Source: Fratercula arctica (taxonomy: Eukaryota > Chordata > Aves > Charadriiformes > Alcidae). From it: a stretch of DNA of 64,000 bases. The stretch spans positions 46,498,707 to 46,562,706 of the forward strand of contig CANTUZ010000006.1 in assembly GCA_947846985.1 (NCBI GenBank). Reading direction: 5' to 3'. Shown here piece by piece: positions 12,060-22,984 of the stretch. A program made the position numbers and the translations under genes. Under the pieces are notes generated by a model. That model did not search any database, was not told where the DNA came from, and saw nothing but the letters and a program-made list of their open reading frames with translations. Each line of letters opens with the position of its first letter. The first letter of the stretch is position 1.

Positions 12060-15000
12060 TACTGCCATCCCTTAAAAGCTTGTTTTCTTTGTTGATTAAG
12101 CAGCAGTCAATTTTCCCTTTTCAAACAACCACTGAGCAACAGCCTCCCGACCCCCTCGGATATTCGGGCTGCCGGCAAATACTAAAACCTCGGTGACAAA
12201 CTGCAAAAAAGCTCGACCTTTCCCCTTGTCCGGTGACCCCCTGTTCGATTTGTACTTTAGCTAACCAATACCTGATTAGATAATGCTCGGCTCTAGACCC
12301 ACAAAATGAGACAAAATTCAAATTTATGGCTTTTCATTTAAACTGATCTGCAGCACTCTAATCATGACCCAAGCACAACTATATCACAACAAATTCTCTT
12401 TGTCCCAGAGTGTGTTTTATGGCTGAGGTATATAAATGGACACAATAGACCTTGTTTTGTTGTACTTGCTCCGACAAAACTCCACGTCAATGCTATAGGG
12501 AGTCTTGCTATAGGGGAAGGTAGCAACAAGCCCCTTGAAATTCCTCAGCCTTCTGCAGCAAGTTTTTCTTTATCATCAACTGCCCGGCCGCAAAATTTAA
12601 CAGCAGCAGTTCCTCCAGCTTTCACTTCTCTCCCGACCACTACAGGCTAATCCTGGTATCAACTCAGATGGACATCAGTCACAAAAACTGGAAGCCAGAA
12701 GTATCCCACAGCTGTAAATAGCCAAAACTATGACAACCTTTTGCAAGGGAATAAAAATGTCCTTTCCAGAAATGTAGTTACAGTCCAAATTTGTGTGTAG
12801 CTATAAACTTCCCTGCAATGTGCACGTAGGGGGGGTTGGGGGTTTTCTGAAGTTTTCTACTTTAAGGCTCTAGGCTATCTAGCAATCCTAAACAATTGCA
12901 AATCTTTCGTAGTAAAATCAGTGATTTATCCAGCATCAGAAAACGGCTGAGGAAGATGCTCAGCTTTCCTTCCAGAAATATTCTAATATGTTTATGCTAA
13001 TTATTTTCTTGAAAGGAGATTCTTCCTTCGTCATCTTTGAAAGTCAAACACCATTGTACATTCAGTGTTTCACCTTCAACTCAGAAAAATGCAGATAAAA
13101 CGGAAAGATTGAATTTTACAATAACTTAATCATCCTTTCTGTAGCCACAGGGGAGTCTATTCAGGAGACTGAAATAAATACACAAGCATTAGCAATGCCA
13201 CAACCCCACTATGTATTTCCCTGAGCAACACACATGTGAGATGAAGGAATGAGTAAGCCAAGACACAGCAAAATGCTTTCTTTGGCCTGTGGGACCAGCG
13301 AGTGCTTTGAACAGGTTGAGACATTTCACCTTTTGAAGCCACCAGACACCGCTGACCTCTATAGCACCATGAACTATTCTGGGAATTACTTATAATCAAA
13401 CATAAAAGAATATCGTAACAGTATCTACATCAGTGCAATTCACACAGCAAGCAAGTATCATTGTGGAAAGGAAGGTTTTAAAGCCTCTCATGCTACAAAG
13501 TCACTAAAACCCATAGTCAGTACCATACAGAAACTTTGGTTCCATCTTTCCTCCATTTAAAATATAATAATGAAATTTCACCTTGGTATCAGCAACAGCA
13601 GACTGAATTCCTCATTTGTTAACTGACTTATTGGCACCCGGCAGGACAAACGCCCTGTTTAACGAAACTGCCCGTTCAGGCAGAAATACCGACACCAGAA
13701 AAGCTTAAATTCCCAATACTGTATTTAAACCTCAATAAATGACACCTTTCCCCCACCTTCCCATGCTGCCTTTGACACTGTCTGAGCCCACACACCAGTA
13801 ACAGCTTCTTTTTCCCTTTTTTATTCCAAAGCACGCGCTCAAGGTAGTGGTGGTGTCCACAGCAGTGTGAGGATGAGCATCTGGGCTGGGCACTGGGAAG
13901 GTCTTCTCCAGCACTACCAGGTCCCCCACACGTGTCCTTTAGCCTTAACCTTCACTACATGCCATTTTACTCGTTGTGTAAACTCTGGTAACCAGCATTT
14001 CTTTGTCTCCTTTCAATTACAATAAATATACTTAACCCACTTGGAAAAATATTCGGTTTCAGGCTCCCCTGAGCACTGCAGAGCACTTCTCTGGATGAGT
14101 GGCCAAATTGCAGAGGGACTCAACTGTTGATTTTGTGTGATTTTGCTCCAACACTTTTCAATAGCTTCTCCCCAGCTGTCCCAAATACACAACACTATTC
14201 AAATGGCATGAGTCCTGCAGCTTGAAGGGGATTCAATCCGCCAGCTGGGCTTCCAGCACTATCAAGATAGGCATTTCTCGTCTGGATTTCACAGACTCCA
14301 AAATCCTAAGTATCTGAACCGGGAAAACTAGCCTCTTACATCGTGGAATATTATCATCATCTAAGAGTGTGAAAGTCAAGATAGGTTTCCCTCGATTTTA
14401 GTGGGGCTATCATGCGCTAGACCACCTGAGGATCCAATCTAAAATACAGTAATTTTGGTACATGTTTAGCCCACAAGTATAGCTATGTCTCCGCAGTTTT
14501 GCTCCAATTTCTCTTATCAATATCTGAACTTAATTGTGGTGTGGTTAAAAGTCAGATTTTATGGCTTTTTGGTGCCTTTTTCAAATAATAAAGATTTCTC
14601 ACCAGCAATTATATTGCATCAGGGTCTGTTAACGGGATAGACTGCTGCCAAGTCTACAATTTCTCCTGACACTATTCTGTCATATTGTCACAGGTCTCAC
14701 CAGAGTTTAAACAATTGGATAGAAAGTTTGGAATGAACTCAGAGAGTATTTATGGACAGTTAAGAGCAAATCAAACCTCCGTTTTCCACCATATCTGCAA
14801 GGCTCTGCTCCACAGCAAAACTCCATTTTTCCTGGGAAAATGAACCTCCCAACTCTCCAGAGGTCAGTCACGTCCCTGGAGAGCCGTGCAAGCGCTGCAC
14901 TTCTCCCCCCTTATCAGAAACCAAAGGAAACGTACAGATGGAAAGCTGAGATTGCACTCTGTTTCTACAGCACATTGTTAAAACTATGAATAAAACCACG

Positions 15001-15290
15001 CAAGAACGCTCGTTACACCATAACACAACTTGCATTGTGCGCCACTTGATGTCTAAAACCCTGACCTGACTGTGGACCTGCAACTCGGCCAGTTCCACCG
15101 CGATATCACGAGGAAACCGCGTTGCCCCCGAAGGCCAGGAAAGCAAGAGGCAACTGTGGTACTCGCCAAAGGAGACCTTGACCTCCTTCAAGAAAAGCAA
15201 CGTTTTCTCAGAGTATCTGCAGAAGCAACATGAGCCACATCATTCCCACGCGTGCTCGGTTTGACACCAGCATCCAAACAGACTTTCACC
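12060..15290. other. Unassigned intronic sequence
   Basis: Mixed composition without recognisable repeats. A G-rich spot (GGGGGGGTTGGGGG) is at about 12828-12842. The minus-strand open frame at 14868-15200 (110 codons) has no recognisable domain. Confidence 0.5.
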
Positions 15291-15294
15291 AAAT

Positions 15295-15342
15295 GAATGG
15301 CAAAATTCCCATTAAGTTAAATGGAAGCAGGATGAAACCCCC
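15295..15342. repeat. Palindromic element, CCATTAAGTTAAATGG core
   Basis: The core at 15309-15324 is an imperfect palindrome, followed by AAGCAGGATGAAACCCCC. This matches the pattern of a recurring sauropsid repeat with a core like CCATTGACTTCAATGG followed by 'gagcaggatcaggccc'. It lies about 520 bases from the MECOM exon. Confidence 0.5.
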
Positions 15343-15859
15343 AGCTTTTGACGTCCCTGAACAGCACAAGGTTCTGCAATAGCAATTTTAGCCACACAAG
15401 ACTAGATTTTAGGGCTGCTCTAACCGTTGTTGACAGAAAGTGGCGGTGCACAACCCTGAAAGCAGCACCCAGCTTCTGTTCAAATAGAGAGTACAGTGTG
15501 GTTTGCAAATCCTTCACCCACAGACATGCCGCAGGACTGCACAAGAACAAACTGAAAGTGGTACAGAAGTGTTCCAACATTGCAGCTTCTTCCTTTCCTT
15601 CCCTAAGAGAGGCATCACCTGCCGATATCCACCCAGACAGGTTTCATGCACAAAGAGCAACAATAATTTCCTGTTTCTTTTCTTTTCTCTTTTCTAATTT
15701 ACGCTTTTTTTTTTATCCAGAAAGGCCCGCAAGGCCACGAAGCAGTCTCAGCACACAAAAATATCCCCTGGCTGCTGCAGGATAGGACTCAAATTCTGCA
15801 AATATTTCTGTGTTTATAGACACACAAGAGAGTTCAACAGACCGAAAGAATGTGAAGTG

Positions 15860-15865
15860 CCTTAC
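15860..15865 (-). other. MECOM: 5' splice donor of the MECOM exon
   Basis: On the minus strand the exon ends ...TGGGAG and is followed by GTAAGG, a near-consensus U1 site. The cut falls after a complete Glu codon, which places the intron in phase 0. The same site is used by homologous PR-domain genes at the conserved Tyr-Gly-Trp-Glu end of this exon, as I recall them. Confidence 0.9.
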
Positions 15866-16215
15866 CTCCCAACCGTAACCGGGATCTTTAAGGTGTGGCC
15901 GCTGCTCTCCTACAAAAGGGCCAAACTTTTCCCCTGCTTCAATCTTCCTTTTGGTCCATATCCCTAATCCTGCTCCAGGAATGTTGGATTCTCGGAGCTC
16001 AAACTCTGAAGGAATGGGAATATCATCGGGAATGTATATCGGAGCCTTGTAAGGAGAGCTCTCCTTTGGCGTGAAAGCTTCGCTGGAGGTTGCTGGAGAA
16101 GACGGCTCTTGAATGCTGACGGATGTTGGACACTGGGCGTTTGCAGCCTCTCCATCAGCTTCTGGCACTTCCTCCAAAGGAAGTTCAGGAAAGCTTTCAT
16201 ACAAACATTCATCAC
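15866..16215 (-). CDS. MECOM: MECOM (MDS1-EVI1/PRDM3) internal exon: MDS1 segment and start of PR domain
   Basis: Seen: read from 16213 down to 15866 there are 116 open codons. The first two bases (16215-16214, GT) complete a codon begun in the previous exon, so the upstream intron is phase 1. The last codon is a complete GAG, so the downstream intron is phase 0. Residues 10-45 are an acidic, Ser/Pro-rich linker. Residues 43-52 ([10 protein letters not shown]) and 53-68 ([16 protein letters not shown]) match the MDS1 part of MECOM. Residues 70-104 begin the PR domain, with the SET-type motif GAGLGIW at 80-86 and a basic TKRKIE at 87-92. The rest of the PR domain must lie on a later exon beyond position 1. 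Known: the long MECOM isoform is a nuclear zinc-finger regulator with a PR domain, linked to H3K9 monomethylation and blood stem-cell maintenance; the short EVI1 isoform lacks this exon. The reading frame runs on into the intron to 15713, which is not coding. The paralogue PRDM16 is the main alternative, but the linker wording fits MECOM better. Confidence 0.95.
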
Positions 16216-16240
16216 CTGGAAAATAAAGCCAAATAGTAGG
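16216..16240 (-). other. MECOM: 3' splice acceptor of the MECOM exon
   Basis: On the minus strand TTTATTTTCCAG precedes the exon, giving a short T-rich tract and a CAG. A possible branch site, CCTACT, lies about 20-24 bases upstream. The homology to MDS1 begins immediately after the AG, with Asp-Glu-Cys as the first full codons, which supports this boundary over any other nearby AG. Confidence 0.88.
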
Positions 16241-16855
16241 ATTTGAAATATCCTGACAGATTTTGCATATGAAACCCTTTCAACCCGCGTGTGAAATGGA
16301 GAGGACGGTTTGGTAGGCGGGCAGCACCTTCATCAATCACTAGTCCTGCAGCAGAGCCTCAGCCTGGAAGGAGCTGAGCCTTTTCCCTGTTGTAGGCCTG
16401 GGGCTACACAGTGTTTCTTAGTATTCCCGACATCAAAAGTGGTTTACATCATGGAACACAAGTGAGGGAATTACATACAGATGTATACGCAGGCACACCC
16501 TATTGTCCAGTCTGGTCCGGATATAGCGCTTTGCATTGCATACTCTTTGAAATTACAATTGAAAGCCAGCATTATATGTTACAACTGAAATCTAAGTGAA
16601 GTGAAAAGCAGGAAAGCTTTACTGGTCTTTCAGAGAGACAGACTGAACCTAAAGTAGCCAAAATTAAGTTTGATGGCCTCCAATTAGTCTTTGGAGGAAA
16701 GGATCCAGCCTACCACACAGCTCTTGGCAAGAACTTCAGCTGATGTAAATCAGTGTCTTACCATTGACCTCCAAGAAACGCAATGGTCTAAAGTAAGTTC
16801 AGGATCCAGGCAGCACCTTACAGAGAACATGAACCTTCTCCTCTTACAGTTGCAA

Positions 16856-16986
16856 AAAAAAAAAAACCCCAAACCCTGGGGCAGATCCAAAACATATTAA
16901 AAAAATAAAAAAAGCCTTCATCTCTGGGGCTTAGCCAGCAAACAAAAAGAAAAAAGAAAAAAAAGAAGAAGAAGAAAAAAGAAAAA
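16856..16986 (+). repeat. A-rich then (GAA/GAAA)-rich tract
   Basis: Two low-complexity stretches, at 16856-16915 (A with short breaks) and 16941-16986 (GAAAA and GAA units), are separated by about 25 bases of unique DNA. They lie within 800 bases upstream of the MECOM exon in transcript direction. Confidence 0.85.
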
Positions 16987-16989
16987 GTC

Positions 16990-19900
16990 ACTATTTTTGA
17001 CAGCTCAAATGTAAGGCTGATTGTAAATTCCTCTTAGCCAAAAAAACTCTGAGTGACTTCAGCAGGGGCTTCAGCTGCACCAGCAATGCAGTATTCAACC
17101 CAGTAATACATGCAAAAAGAGCAAAAAAGACAAACTAGCCAAAAGACCTTCTTAATTATTTACATTAATTTAACTTTATTAATGTCACTGTACTTTTCCT
17201 ACACAGCAGAATTCATTCCACTTATTTCCAACCTAAATAAGAGGCGAGAATACAATTCTCCAAGGAATGAAGCTGAGAGATCGGTCATTTAAGATCGGAG
17301 CATGAGGAGATTTGCATAATATGGTTGGCCCAGAAATTAAAGTGTTACGCTGGGCTTGGTGTTCAGAATGTCTCCGTTTCAGTGAAGAAACAGGAAACTT
17401 TAAAATGTTCTTTCAATTTCTTGCTCATTTAAGAAACTATCCATGGTAGATTAGCACCGTATGCCTTTTCCACTGGAAACTGGTCATAGCCCATTATCTC
17501 TCACATCTTTGTTACATATTATCTCACAGCTTTATATCTGTACTTTCATGCTTCTGGTACTGCCTAAGACAAACACTGGGACATAACAAATCATTTGAAT
17601 AGATTGCTCCCATCACATGACTGGCAAACTGGATTCTTCATCTGTGAGCAATTTATTCACAGCCATGAACTGTTTTTCTTTCTTTTATGTGGCACTGGCT
17701 ATGACCTCATACATGTCACAAGAAAGTTCAGCTGCCCGTTCCCTCTGCCTCTGGTTTGGCAGGCTCTCCCTGCACTTTAGCGATTGAACCCAATATTGAT
17801 TAGTTTGTCACTTTTCTAATACCTGGCGCTATGAGAAGTAGAAAATCTTGACTGACTGTACCCTTTAGCTGAGAAGGACAGAGGGAGGGATTTTCCAACG
17901 CTTGCGCTCCAGAAATCCTGCCTGGGGTAGCTTCAGTGGTGCTCAGTTTCGCAAAGATGCTCAAGAGCCCGTGAAAGCACCGGTGCAGGGAGCTTGCTCT
18001 GTGTGTAGCACCTATGAGCCCATGCCCGTACTTTTCTGCCCACAGTAAAACTCAACCTGGACTCCAAGGGACAGGAAAGAAGACATGAAAAGGGTAGAGA
18101 CACAGCTCCACCTGGATGTCACCGTTCATTTCGCCAGGCACTGAAACAACCACATTAGCAGCCTTCTCTGTTGCACCACGGCATTGCTGCTGCCCCCAAA
18201 CATGGCCCTGCTCCAGCGCAGTGGGACGGGCAAGAGAGGTTGGTCCATGCCTCCTGAGCATCCTCAAAACTCCAATGCTGCGTCCACCCAGGGCAGGCTC
18301 ACCCCCACTCAGATTCCTTCCCCCAGCTGTTTAGCTTGCAGTTCTGCCTAAAAGACTTCAGCTGTTTTTGAAACTGGGGGAAGAAAAAAAAAAAAACCAA
18401 ACCAAAATCTAGCCATGTATACACATGGGGTGCAGGAGGAGAAATCACACAAGGAAAGTGATCAGGATGATGATAAGCACATGGCTCACTGGGAGGGGGT
18501 TTCTAAAAACTTCAGGCATCTAAATCCGACGGATTTACCATGACAGCTAGGCAATTGACACTCAAACTCCTTAAAAAGTCCATCTCACCACTGTTGTCCC
18601 CATCCCACAGAGCAGTGCCCCACAAAACCAAGGCTCTCCCTGTGCCCCACGTCCGCGCTCGACTCTCCTCCAAACAACAAAGCGGCTCAGCCAAATTGTT
18701 TAAGACACAGCAAGCAACGACCTGCTCTGTGCCTTTCCCCAAAGGGCCATCTTCCTCAGCCCCACTCGCCAGCAGCGCCTGTCCACGAGCCAGCACAAGC
18801 TGAGCCTTAAACATTGAGCAAGCACGGCTTTGCAGATGTTTCTTCTCCCCCAGGGACAGTCCAGTTTAATTCCTCTCTCGCAGACTCAAAGGCCTCGGTT
18901 ATACTTATCTCAGTCATTCTGGCTAAACTCATTTTTAGCCATATAGGGTCAAACCTGCAGCTGATAAATTGGCCTCTGGAAGGCTGGCAGGGAGACAAGT
19001 CCATTTGCTGGGTCTATTGTGCCTCCTTTGATTTCCAGCAGCCACACCCGATGTCGTCGTTAAACACGGGCTCTCAGCTTGAAAGCTCTGGAAAATATAA
19101 TACGCCTATATGCCCCAAAGCCCTAGCAGTGTGGGTAAAACGGATTAGTGAAATATTATTCTGCCTGAAATAGCAACGTATTTCTAGCAAAAATATATTT
19201 TAAAACCTCAAAATAAGCACGAAGCTGAATTACGACTGACCAAGAGACAGGAAGACCATTAAGATATATTTGTGAAATTAATGATAGAAGGAGCTGCATT
19301 AAAATCAACGTACATGAACCAGGATCTGGTCTTCATTTTCAAAGGCTGTGGGACTATTCCCCTTAAAATTTACACCCACGCGGAACAGAGGGACTCCTAG
19401 CAAAACCATGGGATATTGACAGATAGAAAAATCTTTGTGAGGTTAGAATTAGACCCAGGGAATGTGCTGGTAAGCATCGTTTTCCCAGTGAACTGCAAAT
19501 CATTCGCACAGATAGCACTGCAGTTTTGAAATTCAAGATGGCTTCTTTAAAGTCCAGTAATTATCCCCGCTAGAAATGGCATGAAATAAAATCAAGGCCC
19601 CTGATAAGGGAACAGATGAGATTAGGTAGTGTGGAAGCTTAGATATTAGCCTCCATAAAATTCTTCACTGCTATTTTACAATAAAAACATGAGCAAGCTT
19701 CAAAGGAAACCCAGGAGGAAAGGTTAATTGCTACTAAAAGACCAGGGTGGACACCTGCGTTTGCACTTTTGACACAACCTTGCATGCCAGCAGGAAAGAG
19801 TCCACGTGGCTGCGTGCTGGGGATGTGCCTGATGAGGACAGGAGAGCAACGTGCCAAAGCTACCGCCGTAACTCCGGGGCCTGGGGTCACTTCAAGACCG

Positions 19901-21450
19901 AGAGGGCTTCTGTGCACGGCTGGGAGGAGGAGAGGACTTCCTTCCATTCGGATGTATCTTAGCAGTTCAGCACGCTCTTCCTCTCCAAAGCAATTAGGTA
20001 GGAGGCACTAACGACCGAGGGAGGCAGAGGCTGCTGAACGCAGCCCAAACCGCTTTCCACTGGCTGCAATTGCTAGTGAGGCTGAGGCGTGTTGTTAACA
20101 AAAGCACCCTGGGCCCCACAGTCAGTGAAACTCTGCCTTTCTGCAGCTGAAATGGCACCCAACGGCATCTCACATCGAGGGCACATGCTAGCCTGTTACA
20201 CGTATCAGCGTTGCAGGGCAGTCTTCAACTCAAAGTTCATACAAAGTCCTCCAAGGATCAAGTCTGCATCCAGATCTCCAGACCCAAAGCCGCCCCTAAC
20301 AAACAGAAACATATCCATTCTCCCTTTCTTCAGGCAATTTGCGCCTGAGGATGTACATTCCTAAAGCGACTACTGACTGATAAACACTCTAGCACATAAA
20401 TTCAGTTCTCTGCACTTGGAGTCATGCACATGGATTTCAGTGACTTAATCATAAGCTGGATGGCTGATAACTCCGGATGAAAGAAGTAGGCTGGAAGCAA
20501 AAGCATCTAGAGAGCCTACTTCAGAAGTGTTTCTAATGCCATCACCTTCTGAGCAGGGTAAAGTAAGAGCTGAGATAAATGTGGAAGTGGCTCTTCGCAA
20601 CGAGAAGATACACACGGGTTTGTGCCTGCAACTTCTCAAAGGTGAGAAAGACGACCCCTAGGCCCAAAGACTAGACATCGGAAAGACCTGGCTCTCTTTG
20701 ATGGGAGAAGTCCATCACATGCCAGGAGCAACACGGTTGACCATGCCTGATACGAGCCTTTGGTGAGCATGCAATAACAAAGGCTTTGGGGGAACACAGT
20801 AGGATCAGTGAATTAGACCCTTCTTCCTGCGTGAGACGAGGGTGGACCTGAATGTACCACAAAGCCCTGAATCAGATCCTTGGAAGAGCCTGGAGAGCAT
20901 TTATATTTGTTTGACCTAGCATTTCTATTCAGCGCTGAGGAAATCAGCATGGAGTATTTGCAGGGATATCGGAAAAGGAGGCAGGCATTTCCTATCGCAT
21001 ACAAATGGGACACCTTTATCTAAATTTCTGTTTGAACAAGTATTAAAGAAAAAAAAAATGTTACAGGCAGGGACTGATTGATTACAAAATACATCCACAT
21101 GGGTCAGAACACAGTAGGTCAGGAAAAGCAGAAAATTAAGAGAAGAAAACCCATTAGCTTCAAAAGGAGCATAGAGCCAGTGGTGAGCTACATGGGAGCC
21201 ACCTGACAGTCCCTCACCAGGTAGGCATGGCTCAGAGGGAGTCACTTTTACGTCCTCTAGAGGAGAAGCAGAAAAGGATCCTCAGCTTTAGAAACGTGCA
21301 GAGATTGGGTTACTATCTCCAGGCTCAGACGGGACTCTAGCCAAGAGCTACATTTCGCTCCTTGAACATTTTATCAGTTAACATACCTGAAACTGGTTTG
21401 TGCCGCTCCCTATTCACAAAACTGTTCTGTGGAGCTGGACCTAATGACAA
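16990..21450. other. Unassigned intronic sequence
   Basis: No repeats or motifs stood out. GC is higher at 17900-18350, 18600-18850 and 19740-20150, producing open frames of 70-119 codons on both strands with no homology I can name. ACTGATTGATTAC at 21073-21085 contains another PBX-HOX-type TGATTGAT. Confidence 0.5.
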
Positions 21451-21560
21451 TTATTTATTATTATTTGTATTGTAACACAGTCTGGGGGCCCCAGGTGGGA
21501 CCCCATTGTGAAAAGCATCAGGCAGACCTTATCAAATGAGATAAGATTCTAAACAGAATA
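21451..21560 (+). repeat. Ancient amniote interspersed repeat
   Basis: ATTATTATTTGTATTGTAAC is followed by a 'GGGGGCCCCAGGTGGGACC' block and CCCATTGTG, then a diverged tail near AGATAAGATTCTAAACAG. This order (TTATTATTTGTATT, GGCCCCA, GGACCCCATTGTG, and a 'cttacaatctaaa'-like tail) is one I recognise as recurring in turtles, crocodiles and birds. I do not assert a family name. The copy is old and partly eroded. Confidence 0.5.
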
Positions 21561-22890
21561 GAGCTATTAATTCCCAGTTAGGTAAAAACCATAAAACAGG
21601 GGATAGAAAAACTGGTTACAAATAGAAAGTTTGGTTGTTCAACAAAAGAGATTACAAGCAAGTGTAGAGATAAACACGGCGCTTGAAACGGTTCTGAACC
21701 ATTACTTCAATTACCAAGGAAAAATACTTTCACAAACACTAGCCTTCAAATGCACGGGTATTTTGCATATCGTATTACTTGACCCTAAACACAAGGATGA
21801 GAAAATCAAAGCTGTCCTGAACACACTCAAAAGATCCAACCCTGAAAACCACGCTCATGGACCACGCAACAAGAGGAAGGGGGACCAAAGCACCCGTGCG
21901 GTGGCCCCAAAGGCCAGATTCTGATTTCTCTTACACAACTGTTAAATCCAAAGTAATTACTTTAGACTTCCTCCAAGGAATAAATGAGATCAGTGTCTGT
22001 CCTGGAGTTAGCCAAAGTCGCTCGAATTTCTTCAGGCTGATGCTAATGTAACAAAATGAGAGGGGAAATGTGGTGCCCAGATTTCAGCTTTCCCTCCGCG
22101 CTCGTGAGGCTGCGGATTGCAGAGGGCAAAGCTCACCAAAGCCTCCCTGCACCGAGCAAACCCTTCTGCGGCGCTGGCAGAAGAGGGAGTTGTAGGAAAA
22201 GCTGCGCAGACAAAGGGCAGGCGAAAGAAGGCAGCCGGAGCACAGCGCGCTTTGGGGCTGAAGTACAGAAATCACCAACTTTTCACGGTGCTGCGCCATG
22301 GGCTGCGGTGTCCGTATGAAAAGGGAGCTCGGTTTGGGTCACCGCTGGAGCGCCCTGTGCAAAGGGCTCGGTGCTGCCGGGAGCTTCTCTCTGTGCCTCA
22401 TTGCAAGATGCACGTCACTAACAACAGTGCACATAACTCACCAGACAAATTAAAAACCTCCCCTTGCGCGGGAAGCATCTTTTGCTTCTTAAATTATTGT
22501 GCCGGCAGAAAAAATAGCCCTGAAACACGAGGCTCGTAGAGGGAGCAGAAGTGAGCTCCTGAGGGTAGGATGAGCACCAAGCACCTGGGAGAAACCTGTC
22601 CACAGGTGGGCGAGAAGCGAAGTTACACACGCTAGAGAGCATCAGGCCTTTGAAACAGGATAATGTCAGCGTTGCCAAGTGTTGGTACTAGACCAGCAAA
22701 ATCATAATATAGTAAACTGCGTAGGGACCTGCCCACCGGCTCTGGCAATTCTCACTCTCAGCCCCTACAATAACTAGTAGCGTTCGGTGCTCTGTCTAGT
22801 GTCATTCACGTCTAATTGAGTAACACAGTCAAAAGCATCTGATGTGGACCAGACGCTGGCTTTTAATTAGGGTCCAGCACTGAGAGACTA

Positions 22891-22980
22891 CGGGTCAAAT
22901 TCTACTTTCATTTGCACGGGAGCCGCTCTCCTCGATGTCAGGGGAAGTTGCACCTGCGTAACTGAAAAGCAAAATTTGGC
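22891..22980. repeat. Small palindromic element with inverted ends (MITE-like)
   Basis: The left end GGGTCAAATTCTACTTTCA (from 22891) and the right end ACTGAAAAGCAAAATTTGGC (to 22980) are imperfect inverted repeats of about 18 bases. Between them are a diverged 'ggagttgca' type core and CACCTGCGTAACTG. The whole is about 90 bases. This looks like an old non-autonomous DNA-transposon copy, of the type with 'gggccaaattctg' ends common in sauropsid DNA. No transposase is present. Confidence 0.5.
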
Positions 22981-22984
22981 TGCT

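Larger units (their letters stand above)
1..15865 (-). other. MECOM: MECOM intron downstream of the MDS1 exon (5' part)
   Basis: No exon-like open frame with splice sites and recognisable homology was found between the donor at 15865 and position 1, so at least 15.9 kb of this intron lies here. In the human gene this is part of the very long gap between MDS1 and EVI1 exons. It holds one CR1 tail near 680-938, A-rich tracts, a G-rich patch at 4407-4448, a purine-rich stretch at 5130-5760, an AT-rich candidate regulatory block around 7050-7560, and a palindromic repeat at 15295-15342. Open frames of up to about 140 codons occur but look like chance. Confidence 0.75.

Noticed and set aside
15348..15785. 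145-codon plus-strand open frame opposite the exon flank
   Set aside because: Part of it reads through a pyrimidine tract (Phe-rich); no homology. Only the acceptor-like site was kept as a finding.
15713..15865. Coding continuation of the MECOM frame past Glu at 15866
   Set aside because: The frame stays open to 15713 but crosses a strong GTAAGG donor, and the peptide beyond has no homology; it is intron.
16202..16204. A start codon for the MECOM exon at 16204 (conceptual Met)
   Set aside because: The codon is TTG (Leu) and the homologous reading frame continues upstream to the CAG acceptor at 16216; this is an internal exon.
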